Source: Citrus sinensis (lineage: Eukaryota; Streptophyta; Magnoliopsida; Sapindales; Rutaceae). Taken from it: a stretch of DNA of 64,000 nt. The stretch's first letter is position 1. Every line of letters starts with the position of its first letter. The stretch is taken from positions 9,840,001 to 9,904,000 of the forward strand of contig NC_068562.1 of the NCBI RefSeq assembly GCF_022201045.2. Reading direction: 5' to 3'. The notes under the pieces were generated by a model. That model ran no database searches and was not told the origin of the DNA. It was given only the letters and a program-made list of their open reading frames with translations. Both the position numbers and the translations under genes were made by a program. Positions 47,204 through 57,794 of the stretch are shown here, piece after piece.

Positions 47204-49156
47204 CCAAATAATGATGGTAACAGTAGCCGCAGTAAGAAGTACAAATTAGATTTAACTCTCCGCCTGTAAATATTTTCTTCTGTGTTGCACCACCCAGGTG
47301 ATGTCTTCTAAACTCTACTTCTTTCCTTTCAAACATTGAGGACAATGTTTCGTTCTGGTTGGGGGGAGGGAATAGTCGACAATTGTAGAATTTTGGTTAA
47401 GTTTTTACTAATTTTTGTTGTAGAAACTAACTGTTGCTAACTTTTTGTGTTGAAGATGGCTGAATATGGAGTGTAGTGACTCTAGAAACGCATCTTCATC
47501 GTTTATAAAAAAAAAAAAATCAGACATTTTCTTTTTCTTTATTATGTGTTTATGTTTATTTTTCTTCTTTTTAATTTCTCCTCTATAAATATACATTTTT
47601 CAACTTTTGAGTCGAAGATGGCTGAATATGGAGTGTAGTTCCTCTAGAAACGCATCTTCTTTAAAAAAAAAAATCATTTTCGTTTTCTATCATTTTACGT
47701 GTAACTTTTCTAATTAGTTTTTATGCATCATTTTCACATTTCTGCATGCATATTTTCCTTTCATGTTTAGAATAGGTTGGGGGGTAGAATGTTGTTTAAA
47801 CAAAAAAAAAAAATTTTTTGTGATTTGTTTTAACATTGGGTGACATGATTAATTTTAAATTTTAGTATTTGTATTATCTTTGGTCTTAAGTGATGTTACA
47901 TTATGTTTGCTACTCTACATGTTGATGTCGGAGACATATATGAGTTGCTTGAAGGAATGAACATGTCATAATAAGTACCAAGTGAGTTTTTGAGCCTATT
48001 ATTTTTCTTGGAGAATAACCCTTTTGCCCACTCTTTATACAGCTTAGCAGTTTATTATTTTATACACGATCTCTAAATTACTTTTGAGTTAACCCTAAAA
48101 AAAAAATTGTAAAATAAAAAAAAAGAAAAAAGAGTGTGTTGCTACATTTGGAGGCCCATCTAACTAGTAGATATGGAAGGTTATTCAGAGCCCTAAAAGA
48201 CGATGGAAAGGCCATCTTTGATCCGTTTGAGCCTTTCTAGCCATCCCTTTTATTAAATATCCATAGTTAACCCTTTTGAGCCTTTAAAAAAAAAATATAT
48301 TTTCTTTGTCAACTTATCATCTTGACCCACTCCGATTTGGAGTATTACCCGATGTCTTATAAGTTCCATCACCTATTTATGTTTGAGAAAATGTAAATAA
48401 TTATGTTGTTAAGTGAAGTTATGCCAAAAAAAAAAAAAAACAAAAACAAAAACAAAAACAAAAGTTGTTGTTTCAAAAGAATAAAAATAGGTGAAATCCA
48501 CCTTGCAACTTCCAAAAAAAAAAAAAAAATTTCTCTGCATTTTTCTCAAACATACACTTTGTTTTCCTTATTTTCCTTCTTTGTTAGCCATGTCCCTAGC
48601 CTACGTTTCATCCTAATAAAAGTCCTTCTTAATTTTAGGGAACTATAGTTTGAAGTAGAAGCTAGTTATATGGGCTAAAAAGATGTAGTGATGCATAATT
48701 AAAAAAAAAAAAGATAAATAAAGTGGGTTGACTAACATTTTATTTGACTTGAGATCGTATTATTTCTAAGCTGAGGGCATATTTATTTCATCTTGGTGAG
48801 AGCATGTGATATCACTTCTTTATTATTTTCTCTCTCAATTACCATTCATTGGAGTGACTATTTTTATTGGGATTAATTTATTTGTGAGAGTGTCACTACT
48901 TCCAGTGAGATTTTGGGGTTTGACATGTCATTCTTGAGAGTAGCTAAAACAAAGTCTACTGGGCTAATTCATGTGGATGGTTGATGTGGGTGTGATGTTG
49001 CTTTAGACTGGAGATAATGCTTATACTTTTATTTGAGTGTTATCATTAATCTGATGGAATAAATACGAGTGTTTCTATTAAAACAAAAAAAAAATTATTT
49101 TGAATTTTGTTTTCGCTTTATTTGCTAGGGACTAGCAATAAGCTGGTTGGGGGGTG
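47204..49156 (+). other. 3' non-coding region of element C with repeats and polypurine tracts
   Basis: About 1.95 kb without a supported gene. GGTTGGGGGG tracts occur at 47357, 47775 and 49145. Two copies of a roughly 46-bp sequence starting GAAGATGGCTGAATATGGAG and ending CATCTTC lie at 47452-47497 and 47614-47659. Each can form a stem from GAAGATG/CATCTTC. Collinear with 35983-37849 in H. Confidence 0.7.
49145..49156 (+). other. Polypurine tract before the 3' LTR of element C
   Basis: GGTTGGGGGGTG abuts the LTR start TGTTGAG at 49157, the expected site of plus-strand priming. Confidence 0.85.
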
Positions 49157-50540
49157 TGTTGAGTATTAGAAAATGCATATTTATAAAGGAGAAAACCGTC
49201 ATTTTACATTTTAAGTCTTACTAACAACCCTTACTTTTATATATTTAACCTTCTTGTGATTTAATTACATGTGTTTTATTTTAATTAAGTATTTTATGTA
49301 TTTTAGGGGCATTATAGTCATTTCACAATAAAGGAGAGATCAGACGGCAAAACGGACATCACTTTTGAACTCAGGACGGTCGAAAACCTTAGGAGGAGCA
49401 TAAAAGGAAAAATGGCACTATTCACATGTACGGTACTATTCACGTGTACGGTACTGTATACGTTACTGTTCACGACACTGTTCACATAGACGGATGATGA
49501 CGTGGCATTGACCGATGATGTGGCATTGACTGATGAGGTGTCACGATCCTGTTGGACTAAAATTCTTATGTACTGTTGATGGTGACGTGGCAGCATATCA
49601 GTGGACGAAAAATCTCGCGTACGGTGCATGCATCACACAGGATTATTTTCAACCAAACCGCGTTACTGTTCATCCGGGTCAAACCGCGTTACTGTTCAAA
49701 GTCGGGTCAAACCGTGTTACTGTTCATCCGCGTGGTCAAACGTGGACTGTTGACTGATGACGTGGCGCAATCCTGAGCGTCCAAACTGTTTTTAATCCGA
49801 TGGCCATGATTTACTCCATGTATCTATAAAAAGGGGGCCTCCCCCCCCTAATTTGATATCTCTAAATCCATTTTTGGGATCCATTTTCTGTAATTCCCTC
49901 TCCATCTTGTATTTTCTTCGTATTTTAATAAATTTCCATTTTGCCCCTAGTTCAATTATGAGTGGCTGATTTTCTTTCAAACTTGGGTTGAAGGTGAAGT
50001 CTCAACATGTGTCATGGGCTTAATTTGGTAAATTTATTTTCTCTTCCCCTCTAGTTTTTGTGGATGTTTTGACTTCTCGTCGACAAATAATACTAATCTT
50101 GTCTAGTACCGCCTTGGTTTCACCGGCCCCCTAGTACAAGGTTATTATTATTTGGCACGATAAGCCCTTAGCACCATATTGATTAGAGCGTGGTTCATGA
50201 GGTGTGGATTCCCCCCTCATGATTTAATTGGCATTAATACGGATTATTTAGCCCATGATGCATGTTGATACGGATCCAGATACCCAAGTACGTCATTTCA
50301 ATAGAATTATCTTCAATTTATTCTCTCCATTGCAATTCCAATTTTAGAATTTATTCTCGCCATTTTAATTTAAGTATTAGCATATTCCAAATCATTTCCC
50401 CCATAAATCCAACTACCCATTTACAAAATTAATTCTATATATAATTAAAATCCACCTCCTCGTGGGATCGACACTCGTCACCATTAGTCTATACTACAAT
50501 AGATTCGTGCGCTTGCGAGTACATTAAAATTTGCACAACA
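49157..50540 (+). repeat. 3' LTR of element C, complete
   Basis: 1384 bp, TGTTGAGTATTAG to TTGCACAACA. It carries three TGACGTGGC sites, W-boxes and the TATA box TATAAAAA (near 49826). It is followed directly by E pol sequence (GTCTGCC). Confidence 0.95.
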
Positions 50541-53500
50541 GTCTGCCACAACATTTTCTGTCCCTTTCTTATCTTTGAATTCCAAGTCAAACTCCTGCAA
50601 AAGTAACACCCAACGAATTAGTCTGGCTTTTGCATCTTTCTTTGTGAGAAGATATTTAAGAGCAGCATGATCTGTGAACACGATTATTTTACAACCAATG
50701 AGATAAGATCGAAATTTCTCTAATGCAAACACTACTGCTAGCATTTCTTTTTCAGTAGTTGAATAGTTCAACTGTGCATCATTTAATGTCATACTAGCAT
50801 AGTAAATAACGTGGGGAATTCGATCAACTCTTTGTCCTAATACTGCTCCTACTGCATAATCAGATGCATCACACATGAGCTCAAATGGTAAGCTCCAGTT
50901 TGGGGGCTGAATGATGGGTGATGATGTCAACAAATGCTTTAATTTTTCAAACGCAACAAGACATGAATCATTAAAGACAAAAGGTATATCCTTAGCAAGT
51001 AGATTGCATAAGGGTCTAGAAACTTTGCTAAAATCTTTAATGAAACGTCTATAAAAACCAGCATGTCCAAGGAAAGATCTTACTTCTCTGATTGTTTTAG
51101 GTGGAGGAAAATTAGAAATGAGATCCACCTTGGCTTTGTCAACCTCAATACCTTTGCTCGAAATGATGTGACCGAGAACAATACCTTGTTTTACCATAAA
51201 ATGGCATTTCTCCCAATTTAAGATCAAGTTCTTCTCGATACATCTCTGCAGAACTAGTGTTAGATGATGTAAACATTGATCAAACGAGTCACCAAAGACA
51301 GAAAAGTCATCCATAAAGACTTCAAGGAATCGTTCAACCATATCAGAAAAAATGCTCAACATGCATCGTTGAAATGTAGCAGGTGCATTACATAATCCAA
51401 ATGGCATTCTCCTATATGCAAATGTGCCAAAAGGGCAAGTGAAAGTAGTTTTCTCTTGATCTTTTGGTGCTATGGGAATCTGATTATATCCTGAGTAGCC
51501 ATCTAGAAAGCAATAAAATTCATGTCCTGCTAATCTATCAAGCATTTGATCAATACATGGTAAAGGAAAATGGTCTTTACGTGTGACAGAATTCAACTTT
51601 CTATAATCAATGCATACACGCCATCCTGTAGTCACTCTAGTGGGTATCAATTCATTATCAGCATTCGTAACTACTGTAACTCCTGACTTTTTGGGGACAA
51701 CTTGTACAGGACTGACCCATGAACTATCAGAAATGGGGTAAATGATACCTGCATCTAATAGCTTAAGGACTTCAGTTCTAACAACTTCTTTCATATTAGG
51801 ATTTAACCGACGTTGCATTTCCCTAGTAGATTTAGCATTTTCATCAAGGTGAATGTAATGCATGCAGTCTATTGGGTTTATACCTTTAATGTCTGCTATG
51901 GTCCATCCTAATGCTCCTTTGCGCTCTTTTAAAACATCCAACAACTTACCTTTTTGTTCGTCATTTAGGGATGATGAGATGATTACCGGCAGAGTACTTT
52001 CTTCTCCCAAAAATGCATATTCCAATGTGTTGGGCAATTGTTTGAGCTCGAGTTTCGGTGGTGATTCTGATGATGGGATGAGTTTCTTCTCTGATGGTGC
52101 TAGTTGTTCAACTCTTGACTTCCATTTATTAGTGTCCATGGATGGTTCTGAGTCAAGCAGGGTGTTGACCTCATCGACCGATCTGTCAATATCAAAATCC
52201 AAACCAAAACATGTTTGTAAAGGATCATCACTAAGCTTTGAAACAAAAGTATCATCAACTAATACTTCAATTAAATCCACATCAACAATTCCATCATCTG
52301 CACTGTGAGGTTGTTTGGCAATGTTGCAGATGTTCAGCTCCATAGTCATGTTGCCGAAGGACAACTGCATATTTCCAGTCCTGCATTGAATGTGAGCATC
52401 CGCAGTTGCCAAGAAAGGTCGGCCTAGAATAATGGGGATGTGCTTCCTTGAATCCTGTATTGGTTGAGTGTCAATTACAATAAAATCAACAGGAAAATAA
52501 AACTTGTCTACCTGGATAAGCACGTCCTCCACAATACCACGAGGTATTTTCGTGGACCGATCTGCAAACTGTAACACCACTGGAGTTGGGTGTAATTCTC
52601 CAAGTCCAAGTTTCACAAATACTGAATAAGGCAACAAATTTACACTAGCTCCTAAATCCAACAAAGCATTCTCAATTGTGTGGTTCCCTATACTACATGA
52701 GATAGTGGGGGAGCCTGGGTCTTTGCATTTTAAAGGAATTTTATGTTGGAGTATAGAACTAACGTTTTCTGTTAAAAATGCCTTCTTTTGAACATGCATA
52801 TTTCTCTTTTTAGTACAAAGGTCTTTAAGAAACTTAGCATAAGATGGAACTTGCTTAATAGCATCGAGCAAAGGGATGTTAACACTTACCTGTTTGAAGA
52901 TTTCGAGAATCTCACCTGTGGATTTTCCCTTTTTGCCTTTTGTTAACCTCTGAGGAAATGGAGCTTTCGGAACGTATTCTCGTGGGTTGGTTTCTTCTTT
53001 CTCCTCCGGTGATGAGTCTTCAACATTCACAGGTACAATTTGATTTTCTTTTGTCACCGGCATCTCCACTTTGTTGTCGATTTCTTTTCCTTTTCGTAAG
53101 GTCATGACTGCTTTGACCTCTCCATGCTGCTGTGGTGAACTGGTACTTGCTTCATGCACTCCTTTAGGGTTAGGTACTGGTTGACTTGGAAACTTACCTT
53201 TCTCAACGGTCATTGCCAAGGTCTGAACTGAAGAAGCAAGTTGTCCCACCATCTTCTCGAGGCTTGAAACTGATTGGGCTTGTGAGTTGAAGCCCACTCT
53301 CAATTCATTTCGTAGTCCATCAATGGTGCGGTTCTGTTGCTCAATCGTGGAGTGAGTAACATTCTTGAAATTTTGGAATGCATCCTCCCATGGTCTGGGT
53401 TGAGAGTAGTTCTGATTCTGATTGAATGGTCTAAATGGGGGCTGAGAGGCTTGAGGAATTTGTTGCATTGGTGGAGCTGGAGCTGCTGGTCCATTCTGTT

Positions 53501-54579
53501 GGAGTCCTTGAGACCATGCAAAAATTGGGGTGGTCTCTCCATCCAGGGTTATATGTGTTGGAGTATAGGTTGTAGTTTGATGGCTTTCTCATTATACCTA
53601 TGGCATTGGCTTGGTCTGGATATGAGTCATGGTCATGTGGTTCTGTTGATTTTGCAGTCGATAACGATGCTATTTGTCGAGCAAGACCTTCAACCATCTC
53701 CTTGACTTCTTTGATTCCCGAAGTTGACTCGCCAATTTGAACCTCATTCACTCCTTTAATTCTTCTAGTAGTCCAGAGTGATCGACTCCGTTGTTGGGAA
53801 TTATCTGCTTGTCGCTGGAAGAATTCCCAAATCTCTGATGCACTTTTTGACATTAGCTCTCCTCCACTCGTTGCCATTAGCCATTCTTGCACATTCGGCA
53901 ATAATCCCTCCAAAAAGTATTGGCATTGGTGCCATTTCTCATACCCATGATGTGGACACTTCAAGAGTAGCCCATTGAATCGCTCCCATGTTTCGAAAAA
54001 TTGCTCGTCCTCCCTTTGTGTAAACTCTGAAATTTCCCTGCGAATAGCATTGGTTTTATGCACTGGGAAATATTTATTCAAAAATTTCGTTACCATTTGT
54101 TCCCATGATGCAATGCTATTAGCAGGCAATGTATTAAGCCATGAACGAGCTCTATCCTTTAAAGAAAATGGGAATAATCTAAGCTTTACATCATCATCTG
54201 AAAAATTTTCGTATTTAAAAGTTTGACAAATAGCATGAAAATCATTCAGATGATTATATGGATCCTCATTTTCTAGGCCATAAAATGTGGGGAGACAATT
54301 TAGCACACTAGGTTTTAGTTCAAAGCTCCTAGCAGCTACATTTGGGTATCTTATGAATGATGTGCTTAAATTAGCTAAAGGACTGAAGTAGTCCTTAAAT
54401 GGCCTCTCCTGTGGTTGCAAATCCATTTTATTTTTAACGTGTTTGTGTGTGCGAGGTGTTTTTTCTAATTCAAGGTCTATAAGTTCAAGATTAGGTAATA
54501 ATGACCTACGACCATGCATGCAAAATAAATAAAATAAAAATAAAGATGCAAACAAAACAAAAAATAAAGATGGGAACAA
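50541..54579 (-). pseudogene. Element E gag-pol, 3'-truncated, one frameshift
   Basis: Gag runs from 54579 (or the in-frame ATGs downstream) to a 1-nt insertion near 53519. The frame then continues open through protease (DLGASVNLLP), RT (FMDDFS) and RNase H to the junction at 50541. After the junction, translation runs about 19 codons into antisense LTR of C (stop at 50484). Unlike C and H, no nonsense codon is seen in the RT/RNase H part. Confidence 0.88.
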
Positions 54580-54904
54580 AACAAATAAAAATAAAGAAGA
54601 GTGAGAAATTACGATACTAACCTTATTGCGCTATTACAACCTTTCTATAAAAATACACAAAAATAAATACGTGAAAGAAATTAACTAAAAATTAAATTAA
54701 TAAGATAAACAAAAAAAATTACAAAGAAAAATAAATGGAAAATTAAATTACAGAATTTTAAAGAAGAGAAAAAGAAAAGAAATACTAACCTTTAAATGTA
54801 GATTCATTTTTTTTTTCTTTTTTTTTAATAATAAAAAAAATACAAGAAAACAAATAAAAGAAATTATTCACAAAAATTAATTCTATGAATTAAAATTACT
54901 TACC

Positions 54905-54922
54905 TCCCCGGCAACGGCGCCA
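54905..54922 (-). other. Primer-binding site of element E
   Basis: The complement of TGGCGCCGTTGCCGGGGA, six bases from the LTR end. The stretch 54580-54904 is the A/T-rich leader without an ORF. Confidence 0.88.
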
Positions 54923-54928
54923 AAAACT

Positions 54929-56311
54929 TGTTGTGCAAATTTTAATGTACTCGCAAGCGCACGAATCTATTATAGTATAGATCAATGGTGACGAGTGTCG
55001 ATCCCACGAGGAGGTGGATTTTAATTGTGTAGAATTAATTTTTGTGAATGGGTGATTGGATTTGTGGTGGAAATGATTGGAATATGCTAAAACTTAAATT
55101 AAAATGGCGAGAATAAATTCTAAAATTGGTATTAAAATGGTGAGAATAAATTGAAGAGAATTCTATTGAAATGACGTACTTGGGTATCTAGATCCGTATC
55201 AACATGCATCATGGGCTAAATAATCCGTATTAATGCCAATTAAATCATGAGGGGGGAATCCACACCTCATGAACCACGCTCTAATCAATATGGTGCTAAG
55301 GGCTTATCGTGCCAAATAATAATAACCTTGTACTAGAGGGCCGGTGTAACCAAGGCGGTACTAGACAAGATTAGTATTATTTGTCGACGAGAAGTCAGAA
55401 CATCCACAAAAACTAGAGGGGAAGAGAAAATAAATTTACCAAATTAAGCCCATGACACATGTTGAGACTTCACCTTCAACCCAAGCTTGAAAGAAAATTA
55501 GCCACTCATAATTGAACTAGGGGCAAAATGGAAATTTATTAAAATACGAAAAAAATACAAGATGGAGAGGGAATTACAGAAAATGGATCCCAAAAGTGGA
55601 TTCAGAGATATCAAATTAGGGGGGGGAGGCCCCCTTTTTATAGATACATGGAGTAAATCATGGCCATCGGATTAAAAACAGTTTGGACGCTCAGGATTGC
55701 GCCACGTCATCAGTCAACAGTCCACGGTTTGACCACGCGGATGAACAGTAACACGGTTTGACCCGACTTTAAACAGTAACGCGGTTTGACCCGGATGAAC
55801 AGTAACGAGGTTTGGTTGAAAATAATCCTGTGTGATGCATGCACCGTACGCGAGATTTTTCGTCCACTGATATGCTGCCACGTCACCATCAACAGTACAT
55901 AAGAATTTTAGTCCAACAGGATCGTGACACCTCATCAGTCAATGCCACATCATCGGTCAATGCCACATCATCATCCGTTTATGCGAACAGTGTCGTGAAC
56001 AGTAACGTATACAGTACCGTACACGTGAATAGTATCGTACATGTGAATAGTGCCATTTTTCCTTTTATGCTCCTCCTAAGGTTTTCGACCGTCCTGAGTT
56101 CAAAAGTGATGTCCGTTTTGCCGTCTGATCTCTCCTTTATTGTGAAATGACTATAATGCCCTTAAAATACATAAAATACTTAATTAAAATAAAACACATG
56201 TAATTAAATCACAAGAAGGTTAAATATATAAAAGTAAGGGTTGTTAGTAAGACTTAAAATGTAAAATGACGGTTTTCTCCTTTATAAATATGCATTTTCT
56301 AACACTCAACA
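54929..56311 (-). repeat. 5' LTR of element E
   Basis: 1383 bp with complete termini (TGTTGTGCAAATT left, CACTCAACA right). It contains the same promoter block as the other LTRs. Confidence 0.95.
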
Positions 56312-56397
56312 GCCTCAACGAACTCTTTATGTTTGCCATATGTAAATCCAGAAAGCACACAAATGTTCTTGAATTGTCTATTGGGAGTAGCTGACAT
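56312..56397 (-). pseudogene. LOG-like gene of element H, N-terminal part (split by insertion)
   Basis: It encodes MSATPNRQFKNICVLSGF to KEFVE and ends at the E LTR. The rest of the gene is at 37850-38437. The 5 bp GAGGC are present at both broken ends, the signature of a target-site duplication. Confidence 0.88.
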
Positions 56398-56735
56398 TGT
56401 GATACTTCTCAAAAACAATTTGTGAGTGCTTGACAAAGAAAATCACATTTAAGAGTCTTGGTGATAGTGGGTCATAGTTGTGTATGAGGTCACATGTCCA
56501 TGTCAAATAACGCGTAAAGCACGTGGCTCGCGAGTCAAAAAGGAAACAGTAAAAAGGGAAAAACAAACAGTAATAAGGAAAAAGCAAACAGTAATAAAAT
56601 TATTAAGACAATAATGCAAACAATAAGACAATAGTGAAATAAAATAACAATAAAGTAAAAGGATATTTACAGGTAGTTGCGACTGTGGCTCACATCTTCC
56701 TCTGGTTTTACGTCCAGAAACGGCTTAAACGCCCT
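56398..56735 (-). other. T/A-rich spacer between LOG-like and 185-aa ORFs of element H
   Basis: Collinear with 46278-46600 of C, with a few extra repeats of the CAAACAGTAATAA type. The minus-strand frame at 56378-56587 is Phe-rich low complexity and is not called a gene. Confidence 0.5.
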
Positions 56736-57293
56736 CTATGGGTCGAGGATAGGCTTCCTATCCAGTTTTCTTATAAACTGGCAAACAGGGTCGTTTATAG
56801 TCAGATTCCTGAGACTATATCGTGCATGCTCTTTCTGGAATAATGGCCATAACTGGAGAATTGCTCCTTGCACATATCCACTGGGATGCGTTTCAAGAGA
56901 CAAAAGGATATCATCCAATGACTCCTTATTCAAGCCATCCCTAATGAATTGAATCTTATCTTCCCTGTTATCAGACACCATTCCTAAAGAACATGGGTTT
57001 TTATTGCAACTCATTCTGGCACACTTATGACAAGCAACAGAAATTCTTCGAGCTCGTCGTTTTCTTGCATAATTTCCTTTACCACAACCAGGCATGAATG
57101 CAATAAATTTTGGAGGTAACTCACCTGCCGATCGTACTTTAGCCTCGATTAACCAACGGATGTCAGCAGGTATGTTATTCCTCATGAGTAATCGCATGCG
57201 TTCGGACCGAGCTTTATAGATCGTAAGGAGGGCATTCTGAGGAAGTGAAGGGAATCGCTTGTGAAGCTTCGCTAGAATCTCGTTTCTGTCCAT
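56736..57293 (-). CDS. 185-aa basic, cysteine-cluster protein, copy in element H
   Basis: The same length and architecture as 45720-46277, with the basic NYARKRRARR stretch, four Cys in C-x2-C-x4-C-x4-C spacing and an intact stop. Differences from the C copy are few (for example Tyr/Phe near residue 66, Met/Val near 106, Gly/Arg near 162, Leu/Gln and Gly/Arg near the end). It stayed open although gag-pol of the same element has three stops. Confidence 0.6.
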   Translation of the reverse strand: MDRNEILAKLHKRFPSLPQNALLTIYKARSERMRLLMRNNIPADIRWLIEAKVRSAGELPPKFIAFMPGCGKGNYARKRRARRISVACHKCARMSCNKNPCSLGMVSDNREDKIQFIRDGLNKESLDDILLSLETHPSGYVQGAILQLWPLFQKEHARYSLRNLTINDPVCQFIRKLDRKPILDP

Positions 57294-57434
57294 ACCTTCG
57301 CCTCAGAATATCAGTTATTATGGGAAACTGAAGTAACCAACTTGATTGTCACGGAGTACCGTTATCCGCCATTTCACCGGGGTAACAAACTAAAGCACAC
57401 AAATAGAAAAACAAATTAAAACACACAAAGAAAA

Positions 57435-57668
57435 TTAAAATCGTCCTCTTATTGAATTTACCTCAAGCTCCAACTGGATGTCGTAAACACTTCTCTCAAT
57501 GTCTCTGAGTTGGCGTTCTAAACCCTCAACATAGGCTACTAACTCTGGTGGTTGTAGAGCCCAAATGCGTTGTGTTTTACAAAATTGAATCTGCCTTTTG
57601 AGATGAGTTTTGACACGTTGAAGTGGTTTAAGAATGTTCAGGAGGAACGGTCTAAGTATAAGACTCAT
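57435..57668 (-). CDS. Small basic/coiled-coil ORF, copy in element H, 77 aa
   Basis: Starts MSLILRPFLLNIL and ends SIRGRF. It is almost identical to 45345-45578. An in-frame upstream ATG at 57710 would add 14 hydrophobic residues that are not shared with C, so I prefer 57668. No known family. Confidence 0.5.
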   Translation of the reverse strand: MSLILRPFLLNILKPLQRVKTHLKRQIQFCKTQRIWALQPPELVAYVEGLERQLRDIERSVYDIQLELEVNSIRGRF

Positions 57669-57794
57669 GATTAAAAATGATAAGAGAAAACTTAATGGTA
57701 AAATAAACACACTTATGCAAAAACAATTTTAATTAGCAAAAGAATAATAATAAAAAGAAAGAAAGAAAAATCAAATCAACGAAAAGAAAAAAAA

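Larger units (their letters stand above)
38438..50540 (+). mobile_element. Element C: Athila-type retrotransposon, plus strand, nearly complete
   Basis: Order: 5' LTR (38438-39472, truncated), PBS, gag-pol, 77-aa ORF, 185-aa ORF, LOG-like ORF, 3' non-coding region, PPT and 3' LTR (49157-50540). I see about two differences between the LTRs over their shared ~1035 bp, so the insertion is young. The right flank is GTCTG inside E's pol. The matching left duplication is missing, because the left flank has been deleted to the GCCTC site of the E insertion. Confidence 0.88.
50541..56311 (-). mobile_element. Element E: Athila-type retrotransposon, minus strand, 5' part only
   Basis: It contains the 5' LTR (54929-56311), PBS, gag, protease, RT and most of RNase H. 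It stops at the codons for GTENVVAD, where element C begins. The right flank GCCTC (56312-56316) matches 38433-38437, placing E in the LOG-like gene of H. E's integrase, small ORFs and 3' LTR should have lain to the left of C and are absent. Confidence 0.85.
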
